DNA from: Paludibacter sp.
GTDB taxonomy: Bacteria > Bacteroidota > Bacteroidia > Bacteroidales > Paludibacteraceae
Direction: 5' to 3'
Assembly (NCBI GenBank): GCA_028748945.1
Contig: JAQTOL010000018.1
Span: 1 to 16,628, forward strand
Length of the DNA stretch: 16,628 nt
Each line of letters opens with the position of its first letter. Within the stretch, counting starts at the first letter, position 1. Shown here piece after piece: positions 1-8,080 of the stretch. Under the pieces are notes generated by a model that was not told the origin of the DNA, ran no database searches, and was given only the letters and a program-made list of their open reading frames with translations. The position numbers and the translations under genes were made by a program.

Positions 1-13
1 TTGGATGTAATGG

Positions 14-2410
14 TTGTTTGATCATAAGAACGGATCGCAGATCCTAAGAATACAAAAGGTGGGATCACAGATCCCACCGACAAGCAGCACCATTTGTTCG
101 TTTAAAGGGTATATCCAGAAGGACGGGGCTTATGATCCGACTCACACATTTTATAATACAGGCTATACCTGTACGGGTACTATAACCGGAATAATCCCTT
201 TAACAGTGAATTATTACGATGACTATTCGTTTACTAGCCTTGCAACCAATGGCAGCAATTTGATTTGGGCTACACCTCCTGTCGGTTATGATGTACAATA
301 TAGTTCAGCTAAAGGTTTACTTACCGGGACACGTACCTATATTCTGGATAATTCGAACATTTACACTACCACGGCACTTTATTGCGATGATCGAGGACAG
401 GTAGTACAAAGCCGATCAACCAATCATATGGGAGGATTAAACTTAGTATATAATCATTATGATTTTTATGGGGAGGTATTGAATACCTATAAATCACAAA
501 GCAGCCTGAATAATACAACAGTTCCTGAAACCTACACTTATACTTATGATCATGCCGGTCGTCCTTTGGCAACAATGTATCAGTTAAAAACAAAACCATC
601 TATAATTCTATCGAGTTTTAAGTATGATGAACTGGGTCGTTTAATTAAAGACAATAGGCACAATAATGTAGATACAGTGTATTATGCTTACAATATCCGA
701 AACTGGACTACTGCGATAAAGAGTGGTACATTTGTGGAAAATTTATATTATAATACCAATCCTTTGAGTACTAATCTATCTTACAATGGAAATATATCCT
801 ATAGCACATGGAGCTACGGTACGGAAGTAAAAGGATATCAATATAGCTACGATGATTTGAACCGGCTAAAGAATTCCTATTTTAAAAAGGGAACCTCAAC
901 CAGACAGGATGGTAATTTTGATGAATATTTCGAATATGACAAAATGGGTAATGCCACTACGTTGAAAAGATTAATGAATGGTTATTATATTGATAATTTA
1001 TCACTCACTTACAATGGTAATCAACTCTCACGGGTTGGTGATGCTGCCGGATCACAAAATCAGTATGCTGTGAAAGAGTATAATGCAACGACAAATAATA
1101 CCTCAGGGCCATCGTTAACATACGATAAAAATGGAAATCTGGTTTACGATTATGATCGGAAAATTGCTGCAATTCGATATAATATATTAAATTTGCCGGA
1201 TACAATCCAGTTCTCCGCGGGACATCAGATAATAAACAAGTACGACGCCAGCGGGCGGAAGCTAAAGACTGATTACTATACGCTTGTTACCCCATTAGCC
1301 GTACCTTTAACGGAAGGCAAAGTAAATAAACTAAACTATATTGCTGGAGTAGTGAATTTAAGCGGTACTTCCTATATGGATAATATCGAATATCCCCGGA
1401 GAACTGATGGATTAACCTATGCAAATGGAGGTAAAGTATATAATAGCGAAGGATACAGTATAGGCGATGCCTTAACATCGTATTACTATTACCGGAAGGA
1501 TCATTTGGGAAATATACGCGAAGTTATATCAAGTTCAAAATCTGTGGCTCAACGCACACAATACTACCCCAGTGGCCTGCCATGGGCCGAAGGCTCCGGA
1601 GCTTCTTTACAAACTCATAAATACAACGGCAAAGAGTTCGATGAAATGAATGGATATGATAACTATGATTATGGGGCAAGAGGGTATTATCCGGCTATTG
1701 GGAGGTTTACTACTGTAGACCCGCTGGCGGAAAGAGCATACGATATTTCACCTTATGTTTATTGTCACAACAATCCGGTTAATAGAATCGATCCGGATGG
1801 AAGAATAGACATGGACAAGCAAACGCAAAAGAAGTATCCTGAGTTAACTGCCTATGTCAAAGGTCTTGCAAAAGAATGGAATGGCAAAAGTGCGGAATTT
1901 AAAAAAGCTTTTATGGACAAGAGCGGTTTAAATGAAAAACAGGTAGTTAAGATGTTGACATTTGGGAAAGGTCCAAAATTAGTTGTTGCCAACTTAGATA
2001 ATGCAACTTCAAAAACAAATGGTGGTACATCTGTTGTCAATGACCCAAAAACAGGAAAGGATACTAATGACAACGGTGGTAAGGGTTTAATAAAATTGGA
2101 CAATGACGTGGTTAACATGATGGAAAAAGCTCAAACAGGAAAGGACAGGCAAGTTGGAAATATCATGGTTGAATCAACAACTTTTCATGAATTGACACAT
2201 GTCGGAAATTTAACTACAAGTCACACGACTGATGGCACTTTTAATGAGTCTGGTAAAGCTTTTGAAATAGATGCATTTGGCAAAGATATTAACCGTTCAA
2301 ACGTAAATGGATATTGGCAGTCAATTCAACCTCAATCTATACCTACGCCAGCAACACCAACATTACAAACTCAACCAGTTGTCGCCCCACAACCAATATT
2401 TAATTACTAA
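14..2410 (+). CDS. RHS-repeat protein with C-terminal zincin (HExxH) toxin-like domain; 5' end missing or broken
   Basis: This is the C-terminal part of an RHS/YD-repeat protein, a family that forms shells around C-terminal toxins used against competitors. YD-type repeats (YDELGRL, YDDLNRL, YDKMGN) run through about residues 185-400. The RHS core runs from about 488 (YRKDHLGN) to 597, ending in NPVNRIDPDGR at about 587-597. The variable tip (about 598-798) carries HELTH at residues 725-729 and a possible third zinc ligand, E751, in KAFEIDAFG. It ends in a Pro/Gln-rich tail. I infer a metallopeptidase toxin; its exact family is not recognised. The frame is closed by TAA at 8-10. The only early start is TTG at 14, and the first ATG is near residue 139. 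Bacteroidetes RHS proteins normally have a long N-terminal region, so this is a 5'-truncated or frameshifted gene, or a displaced RHS cassette. Residues 5-27 are encoded by REP-like palindromes, not family sequence. A candidate immunity gene follows after 11 bp. Confidence 0.8.
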   Translation: MFDHKNGSQILRIQKVGSQIPPTSSTICSFKGYIQKDGAYDPTHTFYNTGYTCTGTITGIIPLTVNYYDDYSFTSLATNGSNLIWATPPVGYDVQYSSAKGLLTGTRTYILDNSNIYTTTALYCDDRGQVVQSRSTNHMGGLNLVYNHYDFYGEVLNTYKSQSSLNNTTVPETYTYTYDHAGRPLATMYQLKTKPSIILSSFKYDELGRLIKDNRHNNVDTVYYAYNIRNWTTAIKSGTFVENLYYNTNPLSTNLSYNGNISYSTWSYGTEVKGYQYSYDDLNRLKNSYFKKGTSTRQDGNFDEYFEYDKMGNATTLKRLMNGYYIDNLSLTYNGNQLSRVGDAAGSQNQYAVKEYNATTNNTSGPSLTYDKNGNLVYDYDRKIAAIRYNILNLPDTIQFSAGHQIINKYDASGRKLKTDYYTLVTPLAVPLTEGKVNKLNYIAGVVNLSGTSYMDNIEYPRRTDGLTYANGGKVYNSEGYSIGDALTSYYYYRKDHLGNIREVISSSKSVAQRTQYYPSGLPWAEGSGASLQTHKYNGKEFDEMNGYDNYDYGARGYYPAIGRFTTVDPLAERAYDISPYVYCHNNPVNRIDPDGRIDMDKQTQKKYPELTAYVKGLAKEWNGKSAEFKKAFMDKSGLNEKQVVKMLTFGKGPKLVVANLDNATSKTNGGTSVVNDPKTGKDTNDNGGKGLIKLDNDVVNMMEKAQTGKDRQVGNIMVESTTFHELTHVGNLTTSHTTDGTFNESGKAFEIDAFGKDINRSNVNGYWQSIQPQSIPTPATPTLQTQPVVAPQPIFNY
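32..78. repeat. Two REP-like palindromes (GGATC-N3-GATCC)
   Basis: Two related inverted repeats lie 13 bp apart. The first is GGATC-GCA-GATCC (32-44). The second is GGTGGGATC-ACA-GATCCCACC (58-78), with a perfect 9-bp stem. They share the core GGATCrCAGATCC. Short imperfect palindromes of this form look like repetitive extragenic elements. They lie within the open frame of the RHS fragment and encode residues that do not look like RHS sequence, so they probably mark the breakpoint. That they are repeated elsewhere in the genome is inferred. Confidence 0.6.
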
Positions 2411-2421
2411 AAATCAATATT

Positions 2422-2922
2422 ATGAGAAAATACATGGCAATATTGGGATTATTAGTGGTTCTCAATTCTACTCTCTTTGGGCAAGAAAAAAGAATCAGAC
2501 TTGAGATTGTTGATTGCATATCGACGAAGACTAGCGTAAGCTTCTGTCTCGCAATTACGAACATGTCGAATCAGCCAATTGTAACTTACATACCGAAGAG
2601 AGCTGACATTTGTTTTCGAATTTTAAAGATTAAATTTATTGATTTACAAAACAACAAAGTACATGAATTAAATCCCTGTACTTTCTATACGGATTTAGAG
2701 AGCATTACATTGAACAGTAATAACACTTTGTCTCTAAAACCGAATGAAAAGTTCAATCAAAAATTTAGGTTCTCAAAAAAAGATATTTCTCCGTACTTAA
2801 AAAGAGGGAAAGGCTATAAACTTTTTGTAGAATGGTATCTGAAAGGAATTAATTTTGAAACTGATTTAAAAAATCTGTTTCAAGAAGATGTTAACTCAAG
2901 TAAGATTGACCTCCGAAATTAA
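2422..2922 (+). CDS. Small secreted protein, candidate immunity protein for the RHS metallopeptidase tip
   Basis: This 166-residue protein belongs to no family I recognise. Residues 1-21 form a signal peptide (short basic start, hydrophobic ILGLLVVLNSTLF, then GQ), so the mature protein should be exported to the periplasm or beyond. The rest is rich in alternating hydrophobic and polar residues, suggesting a beta-sandwich. It has four cysteines (C32, C42, C64, C86), enough for two disulfides. The ATG lies 11 bp after the RHS stop, with no clear Shine-Dalgarno sequence, and the two genes are probably co-transcribed. In polymorphic toxin loci the small gene directly after the toxin is usually its immunity gene, and export would suit a toxin acting in the periplasm. 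This role is inferred from position only; an unrelated lipoprotein-like orphan is possible. Confidence 0.65.
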   Translation: MRKYMAILGLLVVLNSTLFGQEKRIRLEIVDCISTKTSVSFCLAITNMSNQPIVTYIPKRADICFRILKIKFIDLQNNKVHELNPCTFYTDLESITLNSNNTLSLKPNEKFNQKFRFSKKDISPYLKRGKGYKLFVEWYLKGINFETDLKNLFQEDVNSSKIDLRN

Positions 2923-2983
2923 TAGAACACATGATTTGTCCGAATAGAATAGGCAATTAATCAAACAGAAACGCTCAGTTTGG

Positions 2984-3074
2984 CGTAGGTTGGCACATTA
3001 GGTGTTCGGCATAGCTTGCAGCTATGTCGATGCTAAAAGCAAGGCTTTGCCTTGCATATTCAAAATCAGAAGAA
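2984..3074 (+). repeat. Intergenic repeat, copy A
   Basis: It shares most of its sequence with copy B at 4479-4584. Conserved blocks are CGTAGGTTGGCA, GATGTTCGGCAT (here GGTGTTCGGCAT), the CAAGGC...GCCTTG hairpin and TTGCATATT, then AAAATCA and AGAA. Two stem-loops are evident: GGCATAGC (3008-3015) with GCTATGTC (3021-3028), and GCAAGGC (3039-3045) with GCCTTGC (3049-3055). It lies 61 bp after the candidate immunity gene. It resembles a small non-coding mobile or REP-type element, not a gene. Confidence 0.75.
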
Positions 3075-3076
3075 CG

Positions 3077-3096
3077 GCACAAGAGATTGTGCTTTT
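3077..3096 (+). terminator. Terminator-like hairpin after the RHS/immunity pair
   Basis: A 6-bp stem GCACAA / TTGTGC with a GAGA loop (3077-3092) is followed by TTTTC. It could end transcription of the two upstream genes, about 150 bp after the last stop codon. The stem is short, so this is tentative. Confidence 0.4.
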
Positions 3097-3437
3097 CTTG
3101 TCAGAAACAATAGAATCATATTTGAAAATAGCAGGAGCTTTCCTTTTCTCAATGACAAAGGCAGATGGTACATTCCGATTTATCGTTAGCCTTCGCCAAA
3201 TATCGAGAGCACAATTTTTACGTTATGAGGAAAAAGGAAGATCACGGTATAGGTGAGATTGAAAAAAATTGATGAATCTTGAATCGGTATAAATTTAGTA
3301 TTCGAAATAAATTCTGAATTTAGTAGCTGTACCCTACAGAAGAAGGCTTGGGTGTATGTGGTTTTTGACACTTACCCTAAAGAAAATGATATTTCTGATG
3401 GTTTCTTGGTTGTTAATGGATTATTGGAACGATCTTT

Positions 3438-3470
3438 TTTGTTCGTTGTGAAAAAAAAAGATTATTTTTG
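3438..3470 (+). promoter_or_regulatory. Bacteroidetes-type promoter for the FISUMP lipoprotein gene
   Basis: A -7 element TATTTTTG (3463-3470) matches TAnnTTTG. A -33 element TTTG (3438-3441) lies 21 bp upstream of it. Both fit the known Bacteroidetes housekeeping promoter. Transcription would start near 3476, about 48 bases before the ATG at 3524. Confidence 0.6.
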
Positions 3471-3523
3471 TAACAACTTTAAGGCACATTAAAACTAATA
3501 AAAATAAATATAAATTGGTACTT

Positions 3524-4462
3524 ATGAAAGCTCACAACAAATTTTTATTTTACTCTCTATTCATTCTGATATTTGTATTTTCATCCTGTAAATCTGATGT
3601 ACCTGAAGTATTGTTAGGTACAAAAGGAACAGTAACAGATATTGATGGGAATGTATATCAGACAATAACTATTGGCACTCAAACATGGATGATTGAGAAT
3701 CTGCGCTCAACCAGATATTTGAATGGTGATTCTATTAATAGAAGCTATATGGGTGATACTACATTTTACATTCACTCTAATGATACCCTTCGAAGTGATA
3801 CAATTCATGTGAACTATAATGGTGCTGTGTTTATGTTGGAAAGTAAAAAAGACAAAGATATTTCACTCACATATGATGTCAATAGCATTTTCGTGTCGAC
3901 TAAAGGAGAAACTTTCACACTAAAAAGAAATAGCCAGCATTTGGATGTGAAAAACGATCTGAAATTTTATAAAATTGTTCAGGGAGCTTCATGTAATTAC
4001 AATCAAACGATAAATAATGATTCTATCGTTAGTCTTGGTAAGTTGTATAATTATTATGCAGCAACTGATTCCCGAAAAATAGCACCACAAAATTGGCATG
4101 TTCCTTCAAGGGCTGATTGGTTGGCACTTGTTGAATATGTAAAAAATAATCCGGGGTCATCGAAATACATTGCAAAAGCATTAGCAGGTGTAGAAAAGTG
4201 GAATAGGGACACTTTAGAATATTCGATTGGGTGTGATTTATCACTCAATAATTCATCTGGTTTTACGGCGATGCCAACAGGTATTCGGAGAGTGGATGGA
4301 CAGTTTGAAGGTATAGGAAAGCTTGGTCAATGGTGGTCAAGTACCGAAGGCAATGACACAAGTAGCTCATGGATGTTTAATCTTACTTACAGCTATAGTG
4401 ATGCATTTATTACTGTAGTTGATATTCGTAAATGTTTGTCAATAAGATGTGTGAAAGACTAA
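3524..4462 (+). CDS. FISUMP-domain lipoprotein (Fibrobacter succinogenes major paralogous domain)
   Basis: This 312-residue protein has a lipoprotein signal peptide: basic MKAHNK, a hydrophobic stretch, and a lipobox FSSC with the lipidated cysteine at 22. The FISUMP signatures follow: DGNVYQTITIGTQTWMIENL (41-60), GKLYNYYAATD (172-182), NWHVPSRADWLALVEY (190-205), SSGFTAMPTG (244-253), WWSSTE (270-275) and a terminal SIRCVKD. The domain is common in Bacteroidetes surface proteins; its biochemical role is not established. Between ENL and GKLYNYYA there is about 80 residues of extra sequence (about 72-152), rich in beta-forming residues, that family members normally lack. ATG at 3524 is chosen because the signal peptide begins there and the promoter fits; an in-frame TTG at 3515 only adds three residues. 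The gene is monocistronic and flanked by two copies of one intergenic repeat. Confidence 0.85.
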   Translation: MKAHNKFLFYSLFILIFVFSSCKSDVPEVLLGTKGTVTDIDGNVYQTITIGTQTWMIENLRSTRYLNGDSINRSYMGDTTFYIHSNDTLRSDTIHVNYNGAVFMLESKKDKDISLTYDVNSIFVSTKGETFTLKRNSQHLDVKNDLKFYKIVQGASCNYNQTINNDSIVSLGKLYNYYAATDSRKIAPQNWHVPSRADWLALVEYVKNNPGSSKYIAKALAGVEKWNRDTLEYSIGCDLSLNNSSGFTAMPTGIRRVDGQFEGIGKLGQWWSSTEGNDTSSSWMFNLTYSYSDAFITVVDIRKCLSIRCVKD

Positions 4463-4478
4463 CATTGTCTCATTTCGA

Positions 4479-4584
4479 CGTAGGTTGGCAAACCAGATGT
4501 TCGGCATATTTTTCAGTCCACGATAGCTATCGGAATCGAAGCTAAAAACAAGGCTTTAGCCTTGCATATTTAAAATCAAAAGAA
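4479..4584 (+). repeat. Intergenic repeat, copy B
   Basis: This is a direct-orientation copy of the element at 2984-3074, about 15 bp longer in the middle. It starts 16 bp after the FISUMP stop. It has a 12-bp perfect palindrome CGATAGCTATCG (4521-4532) where copy A has a CATAGC/GCTATG stem. It also has a CAAGGC (4549-4554) / GCCTTG (4559-4564) hairpin. The arms differ between copies but stay self-complementary, which suggests the fold is maintained. Confidence 0.75.
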
Positions 4585-4613
4585 GGAGTTGTCTCAAAAG
4601 GACAGCTTCTTTG
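4583..4613 (+). terminator. Rho-independent-type terminator after the FISUMP gene
   Basis: AAGGAGTTGTC (4583-4593) pairs with GACAGCTTCTT (4601-4611) through an 11-bp stem with two G-T pairs and a TCAAAAG loop. It is followed by TTGTATTATA. It sits directly after repeat copy B and probably ends the FISUMP transcript before the next promoter. Confidence 0.55.
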
Positions 4614-4688
4614 TATTATACGAAACCAACGTTCATGTCCAAAAGGAATAATTATAATCCACGACTACAAATATTAAAATACTTTCAT

Positions 4689-4696
4689 TATATTTG
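4689..4696 (+). promoter_or_regulatory. Candidate -7 element for the CotH gene
   Basis: TATATTTG matches TAnnTTTG. A TSS near 4702 would leave a leader of about 36 bases before the ATG at 4738. No clear TTTG -33 element is present at the expected spacing, so support is moderate. Confidence 0.45.
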
Positions 4697-4737
4697 ACAG
4701 CTTTTACGATTCAACGCTTTTGCTTTATATCCTGAGA

Positions 4738-7700
4738 ATGAAAAAAATCAAAGCACAAATATGCAAAGTTGTAATATTTAGCCTGTTATTCTCATTTTGC
4801 AGCTCGGTCTATTCGCAATCCCTTCGCATCAATGAGTTTATGGCTCTTAATCAAAAGACCTTAGCGGATGAGGATGGTGATTTTTCGGATTGGATAGAAG
4901 TCTATAACCCTTCGGAAACAGCTGTTAATTTACTTGGATGGGCATTGACGGATAATATAAGCCTGCCTTTTAAATGGCAGTTTCCCAATGTGACCCTTCC
5001 TGCAGGTGATTATCTGGTGATTTTTGCTTCATCCAAAAACAGAACTATTGCGGGAAAAGAATTGCATACAAACTTCAATTTAAGCGGAGGGGGCGAATAT
5101 CTGGCCTTAAGAAATCCACAGGGTGTTATCGGCACGGAGTTCAATCCTTCATTTCCGGTACAGCAAACGGATTTCTCTTTTGGTCTTTACAACGGTGAGT
5201 ATATAGCATTCAGTGTACCTACGCCCGGGAAAGAGAATCAACTATCTGCGGATAGTGTAATTCCGGAGCCGGAATTCAGCATCAAACATGGTTTTTATGA
5301 TAGCCCTTTTCAACTCGAAATCACAACGACCTATCCGAATGCCGCCGTTTATTACACGACCGATGGAAGCATACCAACCAAAAGCTCCGGAACATTATAC
5401 AGCACGGGAATCAATATTTCAAAAACGACGATTATCAGGGCTGTGGTAGTTGCCGCCGGAGCAATATCCGGAAAAACAGCCACACAAAGCTATATTTTCA
5501 CGAATGATGTGATTCATCAACCCAACAATCCCGTTGGTTACCCTTCTGCCTGGGGACCTTACACAGCAATATCAGGGAATGCCCTTGCCGATTACGAAAT
5601 GGATCCCGACATGATGAAGGATGCAAATTTTGCTGCATCGGTCAGGGAAGCCTTATCCGGGCTTCCGACCATATCATTAGTCACTGACAAATCCAACCTT
5701 TTCTCCGCATCAACCGACCCGGTTACAGGAGGAATTTATATTTATACCGGTGCACCCATTACAAACACAACTTACGCGTTGGGACGGGATTGGGAAAGAC
5801 CGGTCTCGTTTGAATACTTCGATACGAATAAGGTTTCATTTCAGCTAAACGGCGGGATCAGATTGCAAGGTGGCCATGGTCGCCGACCCGAAAAATCACC
5901 GAAACATTCCTTTTTATTGGTTTTCGACAGTAGCTACGGTCCCTCCAGCCTGAATTATCCCGTCATGGGCAAAGGGAGTGTCGAAAAATTCGATAACCTG
6001 ATATTGCGGGCGGGTTTCGGAAATTCATGGGTACATCAGGATAATGCCCAACGAATAAAAGCACTCTACCAACAGGATATCTGGACAAAGGATACTCAGC
6101 GGGCAATGGGTCAACCGTCAGGCAATTCCGGTTACGCGCATGTATACATCAACGGCATCTATTGGGGAGTATATGCCCCATCCGAAAGAATGGACAAAGA
6201 ATTTGCCGAGAGTTACCTTGGTGGAGATAAAGATGAGTACGATGTGATAAAAGATTATGCCGAAGTATCGGATGGGAATATTCAGGCCTGGGATAAAATG
6301 ATGGCCATGGCCAATGCCGGATTGGAAACGAATGAAAAATACCAGCTTATTCAGGGTAAAAACCCGGACGGGTCACCCAGTGCCGATACGGAGAGTCTGG
6401 TCGACGTCGTGAACCTGGCCGATTATATGCTTCTCAATTTTTATGGTGGTAATACCGACTGGGATCATCATAACTGGTCGGCCATGCGAAACAGGGTAAA
6501 TCCAGGAAAAGGCTTTAAATTCTTATGTTGGGATGCCGAAATGGTACTCGGGACATTAAATACCAATGTGTTGAGTGAGAATAACGAGAATTGTCCAAGC
6601 AGAATTTATCAGCAACTGCTTCAGAACGCAGACTTTAAACGCCTGTTAGCTGACAGGATACAAAAGCATTGTTACAACGAAGGTGCATTAACGCCGAATT
6701 CAGCTGCTAAACGCTGGCTTGAAAGAAAAGCTCAGATTGAAAATCCAATACTGGCAGAATCTGCCCGTTGGGGCGATTATCGACGCGATGTTCATCCATA
6801 CGTAACAACCGGTCCGTTCAGTATTTATACCAAAGAAGATAACTGGTTGCCACAACAATCTTATACGTTGAACACTTATTTCCCGCAAAGAACAAGCGTT
6901 TTTATCAATCAACTGCGCGATGCAGGTTTATTTCCAACGGTGGATGCCCCGGTATTCTACATTAACAATAAGTATGATAACAAAGATACCTTGTCTGTCG
7001 GAGATAAACTATCAATGACTTGTCCCAATGGTAGCATATATTATACAACGAACGGAACAGATCCGGTAGACTGGAAAACCGGAAACAGCACATCGGCAAT
7101 GCTTTATACACAAGCCGTTTCCACATCGCAATCAGCTCATATTAAAGCCCGGACATTATACAACGGTCAATGGAGTGCTGTAAACAGCAGATTCCTGGTT
7201 ATACCAAAAAATTATCCGGATATTAAAATCACAGAGATTCATTATCATCCTTCAGGAGATATCCTATTTGATAATGGAGAATATGAGTTTCTCGAACTAA
7301 AAAATACCGGTAGTTCAACCTTAAACTTAGGTGGCCTGAAGTTTACCGAAGGCATTGACTATGTATTTCCCAAAGAAACACAATTAGGTCCATCGGAGTT
7401 TGTTGTTTTGGCATCCAACAGTAATTGTTTCTATTCGCGTTACAAATTCCGCCCATTTGACGAGTATAGCGGTAAACTCGACAACGATGGAGAATGGATT
7501 GTATTACAAACACAGACAAATGACAGCATTGCAGCGTTCAAATATAACAATGGCGGTGATTGGCCTGCCTTAGCTGATGGTGTCGGTTATTCACTGGTAC
7601 CCGTTGTTTATAATCCGGCAAATAATCAGGCAAATCCTTCCGACTGGCGTTCGTCGTATCGAACAGGTGGTTCGCCCGGTGCCGATGATGTTCCTTTTTC

Positions 7701-8022
7701 AGAACTATCGGAACATAAAATGAGTGCATTGGAAGGAATAGAGTTGGCTCAGAATTATCCCAATCCTTTTGCGGGTCAAACAACTATCGGATACCGCATC
7801 CCCGAAAATGCCAGCGTGCAACTGACTGTATTGAACTTACTGGGTTTGCAAATGGTTAATTTAGTAAATGCTTATCAGTTGAAAGGTTATCACGAAGTTG
7901 TATGGAAAGGTCTGGATCAAAACAATCGGGCAGTTCCCAACGGGATTTATTTTTATCAACTTTCCGTTCGGACAGGAAATAATTCCTCTATTCTTTCAAG
8001 AAAGTTAGTGCTGAGAAAATAA
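4738..8022 (+). CDS. Secreted CotH-kinase protein with lamin-tail and chitobiase-like domains and T9SS sorting tail
   Basis: This 1094-residue exported protein has a signal peptide ending near VYSQ (about 27). Order of parts: lamin-tail domain (about 29-165; INEFMA, DWIEVYNP, LGWALTD), chitobiase/hexosaminidase C-terminal-like domain (about 180-255; YYTTDGSIPT), CotH kinase domain (about 305-640; LQGGHGRRPEKSPKHSF near 376, TDWDHHNWSAMRN near 574, WDAEMVLG near 598), a second chitobiase-like module (about 740-810; TTNGTDPVDW), a second lamin-tail domain (about 830-955; ITEIHYHP, EFLELKNTG) and a type A T9SS sorting domain (about 1000-1094; LAQNYPNPF, NGIYFYQL, final KLVLRK). CotH domains are atypical protein kinases known from spore coats; in bacterial surface proteins their substrate is unknown. 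The tail predicts secretion and cell-surface anchoring by T9SS. ATG 4738 opens the signal peptide; the upstream in-frame TTG at 4720 is less likely. The gene appears intact and monocistronic, and converges on kup. Confidence 0.9.
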   Translation: MKKIKAQICKVVIFSLLFSFCSSVYSQSLRINEFMALNQKTLADEDGDFSDWIEVYNPSETAVNLLGWALTDNISLPFKWQFPNVTLPAGDYLVIFASSKNRTIAGKELHTNFNLSGGGEYLALRNPQGVIGTEFNPSFPVQQTDFSFGLYNGEYIAFSVPTPGKENQLSADSVIPEPEFSIKHGFYDSPFQLEITTTYPNAAVYYTTDGSIPTKSSGTLYSTGINISKTTIIRAVVVAAGAISGKTATQSYIFTNDVIHQPNNPVGYPSAWGPYTAISGNALADYEMDPDMMKDANFAASVREALSGLPTISLVTDKSNLFSASTDPVTGGIYIYTGAPITNTTYALGRDWERPVSFEYFDTNKVSFQLNGGIRLQGGHGRRPEKSPKHSFLLVFDSSYGPSSLNYPVMGKGSVEKFDNLILRAGFGNSWVHQDNAQRIKALYQQDIWTKDTQRAMGQPSGNSGYAHVYINGIYWGVYAPSERMDKEFAESYLGGDKDEYDVIKDYAEVSDGNIQAWDKMMAMANAGLETNEKYQLIQGKNPDGSPSADTESLVDVVNLADYMLLNFYGGNTDWDHHNWSAMRNRVNPGKGFKFLCWDAEMVLGTLNTNVLSENNENCPSRIYQQLLQNADFKRLLADRIQKHCYNEGALTPNSAAKRWLERKAQIENPILAESARWGDYRRDVHPYVTTGPFSIYTKEDNWLPQQSYTLNTYFPQRTSVFINQLRDAGLFPTVDAPVFYINNKYDNKDTLSVGDKLSMTCPNGSIYYTTNGTDPVDWKTGNSTSAMLYTQAVSTSQSAHIKARTLYNGQWSAVNSRFLVIPKNYPDIKITEIHYHPSGDILFDNGEYEFLELKNTGSSTLNLGGLKFTEGIDYVFPKETQLGPSEFVVLASNSNCFYSRYKFRPFDEYSGKLDNDGEWIVLQTQTNDSIAAFKYNNGGDWPALADGVGYSLVPVVYNPANNQANPSDWRSSYRTGGSPGADDVPFSELSEHKMSALEGIELAQNYPNPFAGQTTIGYRIPENASVQLTVLNLLGLQMVNLVNAYQLKGYHEVVWKGLDQNNRAVPNGIYFYQLSVRTGNNSSILSRKLVLRK

Positions 8023-8080
8023 ATGTGTCCCATGAGTTATCCCTTGTCCTGTCAGAAATATACTTACGAATTAGATGAGG

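Larger units (their letters stand above)
2923..3523. other. 600-bp intergenic region with repeat copy A, hairpins and a promoter
   Basis: No convincing gene was found here. The first third holds an intergenic repeat (2984-3074) and a terminator-like hairpin (3077-3096). The stretch from about 3100 to 3430 is low-complexity AT-rich sequence with only short open frames that lack starts, signals or recognisable motifs. It may be decayed coding sequence. The end carries a Bacteroidetes-type promoter for the next gene. Confidence 0.6.

Noticed and set aside
32..78. CRISPR-like repeats
   Set aside because: There are only two short palindromes with a 13-bp gap and unequal arms; there is no spacer array or cas gene.
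3002..3256. 84-codon open frame in the intergenic region (GTG start)
   Set aside because: It runs through repeat copy A and its hairpins, has no promoter or recognisable protein features, and translates palindromic repeat sequence.
3186..3371. 61-codon minus-strand open frame
   Set aside because: It is short and AT-rich, with no signal, motif or upstream element, and looks like chance.
4029..4248. Minus-strand open frames opposite the FISUMP gene
   Set aside because: They are antisense to a well-supported gene and have no signals.
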